Assembly: GCA_964035575.1 (NCBI GenBank)
Contig: OZ037904.1
Span: forward strand, 434,001 to 498,000
Length of the DNA: 64,000 bases
DNA from: Rhynchopus sp. YZ270_cl-10
Lineage: Eukaryota > Euglenozoa > Diplonemea > Diplonemida > Diplonemidae
Direction of reading: 5' to 3'
In this document: positions 21,214-31,667 of the stretch, in pieces
How positions within the stretch are numbered: the stretch's first letter is position 1
How the letters are laid out: the number at the start of each line of letters is the position of its first letter
Notes under the pieces: model-generated
Told to the model about the DNA's origin: nothing
Database searches by the model: none
Seen by the model: the letters and a program-made list of their open reading frames with translations, nothing else
Position numbers and translations under genes: made by a program

Positions 21214-22494
21214 CTACATCCAGAGTGAGTCCATCAGAACTTCAATGTGGTGCGGCAAATCCCCCTGTACGTAATCTCTTCCCTTGCTCGGGTCTGCCAC
21301 CAAAAAAGGGCTAGTTTGGCCCCTCGTGAGCCCATCCGCCCGTTGTTCGCCTGTCGGAACCCATGTAGCGGATGCTGTCAACTGCGCTGCTTCACACGTA
21401 CGGTACAGCGCGCTGAGAATGAGGTTTGCCGCGTGGTTCTTCGAGTGACCCTTGTTGATGGCGGCCACCACAGCAGCATTGTCTATCATCAGGTTTACGC
21501 AGGCTCCCCGCACTTCAACCACTTCGACAGTTAAGCACACCACACGGAAAGCCGCCAAAAGTTCTTTTAAAAAGATATGTGTGGACTTAGCCTGGCTGAA
21601 AAGACCCTTCAACGCCCACTCCTTTCGGCCTGCTCCGGGGTTCTCCACAATACACCCCCATGCCGGCGTGCTTGCATCGGACCACGCGGTGATGGTGTGA
21701 GTAGGTGTCGATGCGGCTGGGCGGTATGCGTTCTCCCGACACTTGTACCAGAAAGCGTCCAGTTCATCGCGCACGCACCTTGTGAGGGTAATATCCTTGT
21801 CCCACAGTGTCACGTCCACCGCCAGTTTACGGGCCAGTGCGCTCAGGAACGAAAGTAGGCCGCTGTAGACACACAGTCTGTGAGTTTTGCAGTAAGAACA
21901 CCACACCAGCGATCCCAGCGTCTTGTAGAATTGTCGCGCTGTGCATATGCCTGATTTTGCCGCTTCGAGGTGCTTTGACTGCGAGAGTTTACACAGCCAC
22001 TTCTCCGACATACGAAAGGTTCCGTTCTGCAGATCGAACTCCAGGCCCAGTGCTACAAAACGCTGCAGCGGTCTGCCGAACTCCGGGTCCGAATTTAACT
22101 CCAAACGTATGTTCTTGCAGCGCTGGTCAAACACCTCGAAACGGGCCCTGCATTGTTCTTCCGAATCACCAAGGATGAACACGTTGTCGATCCAGACGAT
22201 TGCGTAAGGCCCTGCCAAAAGAAGAATTGCCCGCTGGACGATGCACGGTGCGAACTTCCATCCCATGGGCAAGACCTTCATCTGCATGGTACGGTGGTGG
22301 CCCCTCTGTCCGCCTAGTTTCATCGCAAAATAGGGGCGGATGTCCGTTGACAATTCAAACTGGAAGAAAGCGCTTTTGACGTCCGTCATAGCCACCCACT
22401 TTGCATCCAGCATACGTTTGATGACCCCCGGCATAGTTGGTAAGTTGCAAGGAGGCGGGCGGACCATTTTGTCGTTTAGAGCTGTGCAGTTCAA
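21214..22494 (-). CDS. reverse transcriptase and RNase H of the DIRS-like element
   Basis: Part of the element 20261-25087. Reverse transcriptase blocks are visible in order: TDVKSAFFQFEL, PMGWKFAPC and IVWIDNVFILG. They are followed by an RNase H domain with WSDASTPAWGC, FLKELLAA and MIDNAAVVAAI. The final part (ASATWVPTGEQRADGLTRG) matches the RNase H tail of DIRS and related retroelements. The 5' part of the same reading region overlaps the recombinase ORF. Confidence 0.85.
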   Translation of the reverse strand: MNCTALNDKMVRPPPCNLPTMPGVIKRMLDAKWVAMTDVKSAFFQFELSTDIRPYFAMKLGGQRGHHRTMQMKVLPMGWKFAPCIVQRAILLLAGPYAIVWIDNVFILGDSEEQCRARFEVFDQRCKNIRLELNSDPEFGRPLQRFVALGLEFDLQNGTFRMSEKWLCKLSQSKHLEAAKSGICTARQFYKTLGSLVWCSYCKTHRLCVYSGLLSFLSALARKLAVDVTLWDKDITLTRCVRDELDAFWYKCRENAYRPAASTPTHTITAWSDASTPAWGCIVENPGAGRKEWALKGLFSQAKSTHIFLKELLAAFRVVCLTVEVVEVRGACVNLMIDNAAVVAAINKGHSKNHAANLILSALYRTCEAAQLTASATWVPTGEQRADGLTRGQTSPFLVADPSKGRDYVQGDLPHHIEVLMDSLWM

Positions 22495-22977
22495 GATGAA
22501 ACGCCCCCCCCCCCGAGCTTTTCTCCACTACAAAAGCCGGCATGGCCAGTACCGGTTTTTCAGAAAACTCCGCCACATCGTATTTACGGAGGTCATTTAC
22601 GTGCTGTCGCATGTGCTTGGACACAACATTTACCGTCGGCGCGTCTTCATCAGGTAAGAACAGGGATAAGAATTTGTCTTTGTCTCGCAAAACATCCAGC
22701 GTTCCCTCAAGTGCGTTATCAGTGTCCAGAGCCTTCAGAGCGTCCAAATCGATCCTGTTCATGCTGATGGGAGCCAGAGCCAGGTCAGAGGGCAGGTGCG
22801 GCGCTTGGACATCCCGTATACATCCATCGTACCCCGGTTCCACAAAAGGTCCAAACGTATATTTATCGTCGTCCTCATCTGCGGGTACGGCGTAACGCAC
22901 TTGACGCAGGGCATCCACCACGTCGGTCCCAATCTTCCGGCCTGTGGCGTGAGCGAAATGAGGGGTCAGAGACAAGC

Positions 22978-23922
22978 TCACAGGGACAGGGCCTTCGAAA
23001 GTCTGGCTGTCTCGGTGTTGATCTCCAAAAGCGCGGAAGGCGCGTAGTGGAGCAAGCTCTTCAATGTTTTGTGTCTCGTCAACGACATTATCTCCTCCAA
23101 GCTGTGACCGCCCTGGATCAGGCAGACTACTGCTCCTCTTCGCAGCGAGTGTCCCTGCAGACTGGCATTTGTTTTTCTCATGTGTCGTATCAGGCGTTCC
23201 TTCGGGTCCGGAAAAAGAGGCGAGAGCGGCGTTGTCGCCGCGCACAACAGAGCAAGCTGTGACCGGGCTGGCTCGCCCAGGCGTACCCCCGTCGTCATCC
23301 CCTCGCGGAAGGGGTCGCTCTTGCTTCCGCTCCAGTCGATGCACACGAACTCCTCCCCCTCTGGAAAGGTGAGGTTCTCGCGAGTCAGACGCAGAGTATC
23401 TCCGAGCCTGGCCGCTGCAGTCCACGTGATTTGTAACGCTAGTCGTATATGTTGGCTTGTGCAGGTCTCCAGAATGTTCCGCATCTCCTCTTTTGTAACA
23501 GGAGGGGCCTGTTTGTGTGGTCGAAGAGCGCCCCCCCGCTTGAGACTTCGCTGCAGGTCCCTTAGCACCACCGAGGATGCCTCCAGCAACCCTCTTCGTC
23601 GCCCCCAAGCGAGGCATGTGTTTGAGTATTGCAGCCGTGACGATGGTTTTATATGCCCTTGACGTACTATCCAAGTGGCGATGGTTATGTCCCACGGTAG
23701 CAGTTGCCCTGTCGCTTCCTGCCACTGCGTCCGGAATAGTTCCACCCTCCGTCCGACACTCCGTTGTTGGGCCCATGTGCTTGGTGCCAATGCTCCGCCG
23801 AGTTGTGTCTGCAGCATCATCGTCAGTTTTTCGGCTTCGGTCTCTGTGACTGTCGGCTCCACGAGGCATGGACGTCCTCGCAGGTTCTTGGGGGTGGGTT
23901 CCAGAATACGAGACAGGGGCAT
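22978..23922 (-). CDS. tyrosine recombinase of the DIRS-like element
   Basis: 314 residues counted from the ATG at 23922. Shows the signature of tyrosine recombinases: the first Arg in AAARLGDTLRL, the HxxR box in GHSLRRGAV, and the catalytic Tyr in SLLHYAPS after SLTRHKTLK. In this family the enzyme integrates a circular DNA copy without a DDE integrase, which sets the element apart from LTR retrotransposons. Confidence 0.85.
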   Translation of the reverse strand: MPLSRILEPTPKNLRGRPCLVEPTVTETEAEKLTMMLQTQLGGALAPSTWAQQRSVGRRVELFRTQWQEATGQLLPWDITIATWIVRQGHIKPSSRLQYSNTCLAWGRRRGLLEASSVVLRDLQRSLKRGGALRPHKQAPPVTKEEMRNILETCTSQHIRLALQITWTAAARLGDTLRLTRENLTFPEGEEFVCIDWSGSKSDPFREGMTTGVRLGEPARSQLALLCAATTPLSPLFPDPKERLIRHMRKTNASLQGHSLRRGAVVCLIQGGHSLEEIMSLTRHKTLKSLLHYAPSALLEINTETARLSKALSL

Positions 23923-23993
23923 TGTGTTGGGAAAGGGAGGGGATTGGGAGGGGTTGAGTAGGGGGAAGGGAGGGGGGGACAACGTTGTGGAGA

Positions 23994-25031
23994 TTACTTG
24001 GTTCCTTTTCCACCCTTTCCGCCCTTTCCGCCCTTCCCTTGCCTGCGAAACGGACGCTGTTTTGCTCCTCCGTGGGGGTTGTTCTTTTCCCTTCTGCGGG
24101 CTTCTCGGTGGGCGCTGCGCAGGTACTCCGGCTGGTCGGTCCCGCCACACACTTCGTTTTCCACGATGAGCGCTGCATCCCATCTGCCTTCCATATTGCC
24201 CATCTTCAGTGCCTCCAGACGCCCAAATGCAGCTTCGCCGATGTCCTGCAAAACCTTGTCGGCAGCGTCGCCATCGTCCGTCAGACCGATGTGTGTTGCT
24301 ACCATCCCGAGGATTCTGAGGAGGCTGTTGGTTTCTCCCTTGGCTGCCTTCGAGCAAGGACCCTCGGTCAGGCACCTGAATTCCTCTCGGAAAGGAATCA
24401 GGCCCCGTTGGGCCTCCGCCAGCAGCGCCCAGGACCCTGGGTCCTTCACGGCGAAACGGCCGTTTTTTGCGCCTGTGGCGCCTGAGGCGGTTTTCCGCCT
24501 CTTCGCTCCCGAGGTCTCCTCGGAGTCCGTGTCCGGATCCGCCTTTCTTTTCAGGCGTCCGGTTGAGTCGTCCATTGCGACTTCTTTTTCTTTATAGTCG
24601 CTCGTGGCGACTTTGAGTGTTTGGTCGACGGTTGTCCCTACATGTCGTTCTTTTGAGTCGCTCGTAGCGACTTTGTTTTCTTTAGAGTCGCCCGTAGCGA
24701 CTTTGTTTTCTTTGGAGTCGCCCGTAGCGACTTTCGTAGGGGGGTCCGACGTACCAGCACCTTGTTTTGAGTCGTCCATAGCGACCTTTGTCTCAACGTA
24801 GTTCACGAGGTTCTTCAGGGCCTTTTCGCACTTTCCCTGTCGCAGCTTGGCGAGGTTGAGGTTTCTTGTCGTCAGGAACTCACCAAAGTCCTCCAGAACT
24901 GTGGTCCACTCCATTCCACACAGCTCACCGACTGACCCCACCTGTTCCTTCGTGTGTTCGCCATACTGGGCCCACAAACCTTCGCTACACGCCTCGAAAG
25001 CCTTCTCCGTATCTTTTTCGATGGTATCCAT
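23994..25031 (-). CDS. gag-like first ORF of the DIRS-like element
   Basis: 345 residues from the ATG at 25031. Helical N-terminal region, then a repeated peptide (KVATGDSKEN and VATSDYKE variants, about 75-155 residues in), then a basic nuclear-signal-like stretch (KRKADPD ... GAKRRK), and a Gly/Lys-rich C terminus (GKGGKGGKGGKG). The assignment as gag-like rests on position and basic composition only. Confidence 0.65.
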   Translation of the reverse strand: MDTIEKDTEKAFEACSEGLWAQYGEHTKEQVGSVGELCGMEWTTVLEDFGEFLTTRNLNLAKLRQGKCEKALKNLVNYVETKVAMDDSKQGAGTSDPPTKVATGDSKENKVATGDSKENKVATSDSKERHVGTTVDQTLKVATSDYKEKEVAMDDSTGRLKRKADPDTDSEETSGAKRRKTASGATGAKNGRFAVKDPGSWALLAEAQRGLIPFREEFRCLTEGPCSKAAKGETNSLLRILGMVATHIGLTDDGDAADKVLQDIGEAAFGRLEALKMGNMEGRWDAALIVENEVCGGTDQPEYLRSAHREARRREKNNPHGGAKQRPFRRQGKGGKGGKGGKGTK

Positions 25032-25087
25032 TGTTTTGTGTGTGTGATGTTAGTTGATTGTGCAAAAATATTTTTCGTTGATTGCAC

Positions 25088-26177
25088 AATCCTCCTGTTT
25101 GAGGGATGATTGGCGACCGTACCGGTAATACTATTTCCCCTTTAAAGCAAGCTTCGTAGGAATAAAAAAAAAAAATCCAGAATCTCAGTTATTGACCCAC
25201 CAAATGTTTGTACCACGACTGTAATGAGAAGCTGTGTGTCTGTGTCTGCAAATACTGCAGTCATTCTCTAACAAAAGGTGGAAAGGGGGGAAACAGGGTT
25301 TTTTTTGCTAACGGGACAGAAACCGCCTCACGAAGACAGATGGAGACAAAATATGATAGACAACGTTCCTTACGAAGAAAATATTGGAGGAGTCCATCAG
25401 TAGTGTCTCCTCTGACCAAGAAAAAGACAAAGCTCAAGTGAACCTAAGCCGTGCTTGGCCACATTGATTACAAAAGTTAGCAAAAAAAAAAAAAAGAGAG
25501 GAAAAAAAATGTTGGTAAGATGAACCTAAGCCTCAACTCAGTCAACGACAACAACAAAAAAAAAAAAATTGTTTCATATACTAACTATTCTACTGAATAG
25601 AAGGTATAATAAAAAAACAAAACGACTATTTACACCACCCCAACTATGTCCCGTTTGTTCACGCTCCTAAAAATAAAGAACACCATTTTTAATGGAAAAA
25701 ATGGAAAACGTTGGTGTATTCCCTTGGCACCCCCTCCCATTTGTGTGTTTTTTTCGTTCGTTGTGGGGGGGAAGATTAATTTTTTTTATATACTTTTGTG
25801 TTTTTTTGTATTGTTTTTTTCTCGAAAAGGTGTTCAATAGGAAATAGTGTAGCTGGGTTCCACTTCGCAAACACTTTCCGTTTTTTTCCCTTTTCTTTGG
25901 TTTGGGGATTTGAAGCAAGGAGTCCCATCCTGCTACTCCCTTTTTTTCATTTTAATTTATTAATTCTGAGAAGGTGGACAATTTGTCACTTTTTTTTTTT
26001 TTTCTAATAAGAAAACTTGAAGAACGTGTCTCGCTGTACACATACACACACACACACACATTTTTTTTGGGGTCATATTCTGCGCAAGAATTACCCCTAT
26101 TCGTTATCAAACACACACATTATGGGCAATGGTTCGCTCTTAGGAACTACCCATAGTTGCTTTCAAAACACAATGAA
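25088..26177. other. intergenic with R1, R7 and R9 repeats
   Basis: No gene seen. R1 at about 25517-25545 and R7 at about 25571-25613. R9 at about 26073-26172 (CATATTCTGCGCAAGAATTA ... GGAACTACCCATAGTTGC). A short CA run lies at about 26040-26060. Confidence 0.5.
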
Positions 26178-26728
26178 TGAGGTGATCCAGCGCACACTTT
26201 TCCACACTTTTTCACACCGTGAAAACATGTGAAAATAAGTGAAAACGTGTGAAACCAAGGTGAAAATGTGTGAAAATAAGTGAAAACGTGAAACCAAGGT
26301 GAAAATGTGTGAAAATAAGTGAAAACGTGTGAAACCAAGGTGAAAATGTGTGAAATCAAGTGAAAATATGTGAAACCATGTGAAACCAAGTGAAACCATG
26401 TGAAACCAAGTGAAAATGTGTGAAACCATGTGAAAACATGTGAAACCATGTGAAAATGTGTGAAACCAAGTGAAAATATGTGAAACCATGTGAAACCAAG
26501 TGAAAATGTGTGAAACCATGTGAAAACACCAAGTTTTTTTTCTGGAGGAATCCACTCAGAGTGCGTGAAGCAGTTTTTTTTTTCACTTTCGTACACACTT
26601 TTTCACACCGTGAAACCATGTGAAAATGTGTGAAACCAAGTGAAAATGTGTGAAACCATGTGAAAATGTGTGAAAATGTGTGAAACCAAGTGAAAATGTG
26701 TGAAAAAGCGTGAGACTGGATCACCTCA
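26178..26728. mobile_element. TIR element filled by a GTGAAA minisatellite
   Basis: Ends TGAGGTGATCCAG and complement CTGGATCACCTCA, flanked by the 5-bp repeat ATGAA at 26173-26177 and 26729-26733. Nearly the whole interior is an irregular tandem array of 10- to 12-bp units (GTGAAACCAT, GTGAAAATGT). It is split by about 60 bp of other DNA at 26530-26590, after which the left-end word CACTTTTTCACACCGTG recurs. The array reads as endless HFSHGFT-like peptides on the minus strand, which is spurious. The exact 5-bp duplication shows that the array moved as part of a transposable unit. Confidence 0.85.
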
Positions 26729-26799
26729 ATGAACACCAATTTAAAAAAAAACAAAAACAAATAAATTTGACTTCATATACAAAGCACTCTCGTGGCAGT

Positions 26800-27165
26800 G
26801 TACCTAGTAAAAGAGAAGTTGAAAAGTGCAAACGCCTCGCTGGACATAGGCGGACGCAGGCCATTGGCCTTTTCATGAGAACCCTGTACCCACCCGTTTT
26901 TTTCTTCCATTTTTTTATTGTAAATTTTAAATAAAATTTAACCCCGTTTGTATCTTTGCTGTACCACCAAAGAACCGTTCTTCCCACGCTTACCCACTGA
27001 CCCAAGCCAAAATAAAACAACGTTGTCAGGGGGGGGAGGGGAGAGAGAGAGAAAAAAAAAGAGAGAAGTTGCAACGTGCATTTGCCTCACCATTCATCGG
27101 CAGACGCAGGGGCGCACTAATTCTCCGCGGGTCATCGAACCCCAGAGAGCACTTCTTTGGCAACA
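26800..27165 (+). repeat. R-type repeats with tRNA-like box, two copies
   Basis: About 26815-26872 and 27065-27160 share GTGCAAACGCCTC..., GGCGGACGCAGG. The second copy continues into CGCGGGTCATCGAACCCCAG. The inverted copy at about 58495-58560 reads GGGGTTCGATAACCCG, close to a tRNA T-arm (Pol III B-box GGTTCGA). Diverged relatives lie at 32405-32450 and 34060-34110. A tRNA-derived SINE is a reasonable guess. Confidence 0.5.
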
Positions 27166-27239
27166 AAAAAAAAAAAAAAGAAGAAAAAATGAACTACTTG
27201 GACAGGAGTACTGTGTCGATAATAATTACTTTATCAATG

Positions 27240-27315
27240 GCATCCATCCGGTGTGATACCAAAATGACACAAACGTGAGAACGTTGTGCCATTTGTTATC
27301 ACGCCGGATGTATGC
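27240..27315. repeat. imperfect 76-bp palindrome
   Basis: Arms GCATCCATCCGGTGTGATAC and its near-complement GTTATCACGCCGGATGTATGC, with several substitutions that break pairing. MITE-like; no target duplication assigned. Confidence 0.6.
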
Positions 27316-29073
27316 AATTTATACTTTCTTTTTTCAAAAGAAAAAAGAGTATAATACCGTATACGTTTCAATGAAGTGAAAGTACGGGTATAGGAATTTT
27401 TCAAAAGAAAAAGAAAAAAAGAAAACAAAAAAGGAAAGAACCAGAGCCGCATTTAGTGCCCCCTTACTGCTTTGTCTTCCTTCCAGGAGTTGTGTTTGCA
27501 AGCAGGGTCTTTTAATGAAAAGACAATCATGACCGACACCTGATGCAGGGCACAACCCTGAAGAAGAAGAAAAATATGAGATATAAACGCATTTCCTCTC
27601 GTGCCCACACATATCGAAAGGAAAACGTTGTGTTGAGTTTTTTTTTTTTTTGTTTTTTTTTTTGAAAACTTGGCTGTATTAGTGTGGACACCCGAGAGTG
27701 AACTCCACTAGTACTATTTTTTTATATGAAAGATCATCACACATTTTTTGTGCAACAAATCTTCACTTTTTTTTTGAGAAGCAAAAACCAAAAAAGGGGA
27801 TTTTTTTTTTGTTAGATGACCTGGGAGGGTGTTTTACCCCCCCAGTACGTCGCCTATTTTTTTATTTATTTTTTGAAAGATGAAATGTGTTTTAAATGGC
27901 CACTGTTCAAAATGAAGCGGAAAACTATCCCGCAAAGGATACTTTTTTTTGTCCTTTTTAATTTATTTCAAAACAGAGACAAAAAATAAAACACAAATAA
28001 TGCGCACACTTTTTTCCGAGAGGGGTATGCTTACAGACGGCACACCTGGACCCCCTTCAGAGGGTGTGACGGAGGAAGAGATTGAAAAAGACAAAAAAAA
28101 AAAAAATTGCTGCAGGCACCTCTGACCAACCCACGATGCCAGCCCCGGATGAAGCAAACAATCTTAATAAAGGAGGGAGCTGTGTTGCAATAACGCCTGC
28201 TATATAGTGTATGTTACTTATTTTTGCTCCTTTTTTTGACGCATTTTCCCCCTCAATCAAAAAACCCCTTTTCATTCAGAACATTTCTATCCCACGATGC
28301 CCCCCCACCCTCCCTCCCCGTATGTGCTTACTGAGAAATATTTTAAATTGTTTTGTTGCGTCAATCATCTGAAGGCAGGTTCTTATCAGTGTCGCCCGAA
28401 GGTTAATCAATTTCAAAGGATATAGACAGATCACATCCTCAAACCAAAGAAGACAATCCCCGCAGGGTGCACTGCACTGACAAACCTTTTTTAAAAAAAT
28501 GTGCAGATAGATGAGATGAAGTGACCCCCTGGGAACAATAATCAATTGCACTGGTGCAGATTGCTTGAACGCGCCAAGCTCCCCACTAATCCAACAGAGT
28601 ATCAAAAGAGAGAAAATAGAAACTTAACACTCATCACACGATAAAACCCATGGGAGAGGTTGTGGTGAAACGCACACACCTCGACCTGTTTGGTGAGGAG
28701 TGGCTCTGCAGCGCGGTTCGTCCCTAGAACCGCGAGTGTGTTCAAAATGCTTTGTTTCTATTTCCTCCTTCATTTCATGAGGTGACAAAAAAAAAATGTA
28801 CAAAAAAATTTTAATTCGTTCGATAAAAATATTCCCTCCCCATTATTCGCGTCTTCCTTTTTCTTTTGTTCTTTTTTTTTTTCCACATCGATTTCAGAAC
28901 CCTAGGATCTCTCTTCTCCAATGCATTTTTTTTTCCAGATTTTTTTCTTCCATTTTTAATATTGTTGTCCCAACCATCCACAACTGACAACAAGGTTTTT
29001 TTTAATGTGTTTTTTAATTTTTATGTTTTGTTTTTTGTTTTTCTTTTTTTGTTTTTTTTCCCCTTCTTCATTT
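27316..29073. other. intergenic with R2, R5 and R8 repeats
   Basis: No gene seen. R2 at about 27662-27710; R5 (TGCAGGCACCTCTGACC ... CCAGCCCCGGATGAA) at about 28113-28152; R8 at about 28375-28447. The rest is A/T-rich. Confidence 0.5.
28615..28785 (+). repeat. R6 repeat, full copy
   Basis: Starts AATAGAAACTTAACACTCAT, and GTTTCTATT (28754-28762) is the exact complement of the first nine bases. Inside is a perfect 7-bp stem, GCGGTTC / GAACCGC, with a 7-base loop. A conserved tail CCTCCTTCATTTCATGAGG follows the second end. Copies at 15590-15902, 32855-33028 (inverted) and 60501-60675. It could be a MITE with 9-bp ends or a small RNA gene. Confidence 0.75.
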
Positions 29074-30287
29074 TTACCATCTGTCACTGCTGCTGCTGTG
29101 GATTTCCTCGCTAATCGCCGCGTCGCAGAGAGTATTGTGTGGGGCGCCAAACGAACGGTACCCCATGCCTTGTGTAGCACCACCAGTCTGCCCAATCACC
29201 GCACTCCCGTTGACATTGCCGCCTCCCGCAGACGTCTGCTGACCCACCGCAGCCCTCTCCTCTGGCCCAGCGGAGCTGAAGGCAAACTTCACGCCGCCGC
29301 CTTCCTCCTTGCGTCCCACATCGCCTGTCACGTTGCTGAAGTCGAAGAGCCCACCTCCTCCGTCGTATTCATTGCCTTCATTCAAAATCAACGCAGAAAA
29401 GTCAATTTCCCCGGACGTCTCGCTGGCCTTAGGGTTTTTCACTCCGTGCAGTAGTGGGAGGTCTTCCCGCACCTCTTTCTTTTCAGAGCCGAGCGCAAGG
29501 AAAGGGGGTGCATTGCTGTTGAGGCCGAGGGAGGAGGCACCGGTTTGGAAGGATGCGGAGGAGATGCCGGATGGGGTGCCGGTGGGGCTGTGGCTGGCTG
29601 CGGCTGAGAAGGCGGACCCGATCTGCGAGGGTTTGGTTGAGTAAGGCGAAGAGAGCGATGACGTTGACGACGAGTCAGTTGTGTTCTGTGTCTGTGCCTG
29701 CGTCTGCATGGGACCCCTCATGGGTGTGGTGGTGGTGGTAGTGTGCAGAGGGGCACCACCGCCACGTCCACCCGTCACCCCAGGTGCTGTCCACGGCCCG
29801 TTCTGCCACTCCGCCAACAACCCCACCAACTCCTGATCACTCTCCTGCGGCGGGAGGGTCGAGGCTGCGCCAGGGTTGAGGAGGGGGCGGGTAGGTGGTG
29901 CGGTGGTGGTGGTGGTGGTGGTCGTGGGGCGCTGTGTGTTGGCACCCTTCCCATGGACCTGGACGTGGATGTGGTTGTGTTCGTGGTATGCGGGTTTGGT
30001 GCCTTTGCCTTTCGCTGTAGGGGGTTGGTGAGGTTGGAAGATGAATGTGTATGGGTCGGGAGAAAGGGGGTTGGCAATATGGTCGAAAAGAGGACTCAAA
30101 AGATGAAAAAACGCAACCCTTCAGGGCTTGTCGTGGGAAGTGGGAAGTGGGGGGATGGGGGAAGAAATAACATACCACCTGGCGCTACCCCTGTCTGGTC
30201 TCGTTGGTAGTCTTCGTACTGTGGGAAGGGGTGGGATTGCACTTGCTGTCCCTGTCCCTGCACCTGATGCACTTGCACCTGCTGTTG

Positions 30288-30318
<31 letters not shown>

Positions 30319-31667
30319 ACCTGGACCTGCTGCATATGCACACCCTGCACCTGCTCCTGCCCTTGCCCCTGCCCCTGCACGATACCACCACGGTGTCCGT
30401 GGTTGCGCTGTTCATATCCTCCTCCTCCCTTCTGCGCTTGCTGCCCCTGCCCCTTACCCTGCATCTGTGCAGGATGCGTCTGACGCGACGCCCTCACCTG
30501 CAGGTCTTTCTCAATGTACGACAGTGTGTTCCCATCGCCGTGCTTGTGGCTGACGCCGCTGTGGGTCTGTGTCTGGGTCTCCCCCTCGCTTTCTTCCACG
30601 CCGTTCAAGGCAAACCCGGTTTCCCGCTGCATATGCTGCAGGGCGGAGACGACGGAGCCGTTTTGGTACTGCGATTTGCCTCCGTTGTAGTGCGATGCGG
30701 TGGGCGGGGTGTTGTGTGCATGAGCGTTGCTGCCACGTCTGTTGCCGTTGGCGTTGGTGCTGTTCACATTGGCCACATTGTTCACCTGCGTCTGAGGGGT
30801 GCCCTCTGGAGCACCACCCTTCTGCCCAAACTGTCCCTGGTTGGGTGCATTTTGAGTTTGAGGTGCGTTTGCCGCAAACTGAGTGTACCCATTGGTGCTT
30901 GCCGTATTGCGCAGCGGTGCTGGAGGGGGGAACTCCTCCGCAAGAGGGAGAAGGGTTTGCGGGGTCAACGTTCCGTTGCCACTTCCAGCACGGAGCCATA
31001 GGGGCACCGACCAGGAGAGTGAGGTGCGCTCCGGTGAGAACTCCGACGGGGAGAGCTGCAGGCAGTGCGTATGGGCTCCAGTGGAGTTGCACAGGAATGC
31101 GTCCCACTTGCCGAGGCACTCCTTCGCCTTCTCAACAGACTCCATCTGCACGTAGAACTGCTGCATCACAGAGTTGCTCTTCTTCTTGAGGGATGTGTTC
31201 ATGAAGACACGCAGCGCATTGTGAAACGGAAAGCTCATGTCCACGAGACAGTTGACCGCGACGTTCATATCCACCGCAGTGCTGTGCTCCTCGGGGAAGA
31301 ACACATGGATGATCACAACGTTTGTCATGGCACGCTGCGGGCGTCCCTTGAAATCATGACGTCTCACATAGGTGGGGACCCTGGGTGGACAGCTTCCGAG
31401 ATAGTTTTGCACGATCACGATGCCATAGTTGATGAGCCGGTCAATCACCTTGTAGTGCGGTTCGAGCCACATACGGACCAACGAGGTGGGCGTGCACCCT
31501 GTGATGTTGCAAATCGCCCAATACGATCCGTGCGCCACAGCGACGTTGCCATTGCCGTTTCCGCTGCTGGCCACGCTGTTGCTCCCGTTGCTGTTGGTGG
31601 TGTTGGTGCCATTGTTTTTCCCCCCTTGCCCATGTGGCACCTGCGCATCTGCCTCACACCACCTCAT
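29074..31667 (-). CDS. RRM-like family protein, distant paralog 3 (spliced)
   Basis: An 810-residue protein in two exons: 31667-30176 and 30014-29074, with a 161-base intron (donor GTATGT, acceptor CTACAG, phase 1). The frame is kept exactly across the junction, giving ..VAPGAKGKG... Residues about 48-230 match the block of paralogs 1 and 2 in layout: SYWAICNITG for SIWCLSNLPG, IVIVQNYL, NVVIIHVFF, QQFYVQMESVEKAKE. After that it is low complexity: a Gln run near residue 450-480, Asn/Gln/Gly/His-rich segments, and a Ser/Gly-rich exon 2. An RNA-binding condensate-type protein is inference. Fourteen bases ahead of the ATG is a TTTTTTTGTTGCAG acceptor-like site, so a leader intron or trans-splice site is possible. 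Confidence 0.82.

Larger units (their letters stand above)
20261..25087 (-). mobile_element. DIRS-like tyrosine-recombinase retrotransposon
   Basis: About 4.8 kb. On the minus strand, from 25087 leftwards, it carries a gag-like ORF, a tyrosine recombinase ORF, and a reverse transcriptase with RNase H. The ORFs overlap in different frames, as is usual in this family. Both ends share the word TTTTTCGTTGATTGCAC (20261-20278 and 25071-25087). The downstream end carries an 88-bp tandem array and a block (20946-21090) that repeats, in direct orientation, a block inside the gag-like ORF (about 24593-24762). DIRS and Ngaro/PAT elements are known for such unusual repeat structures in place of LTRs. 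The coding parts are long and open, so it looks nearly whole and young. Confidence 0.85.

Noticed and set aside
21247-25047. Numerous plus-strand ORFs
   Set aside because: Antisense shadows of the DIRS-like element's coding regions.
26147-26760. HFSHGFTWFH repeat proteins on the minus strand
   Set aside because: Translation of the GTGAAA minisatellite inside a TIR element bounded by an ATGAA duplication.
27065-27160. A functional tRNA gene
   Set aside because: Only a T-arm-like segment is present; no full cloverleaf or acceptor stem could be folded by eye.
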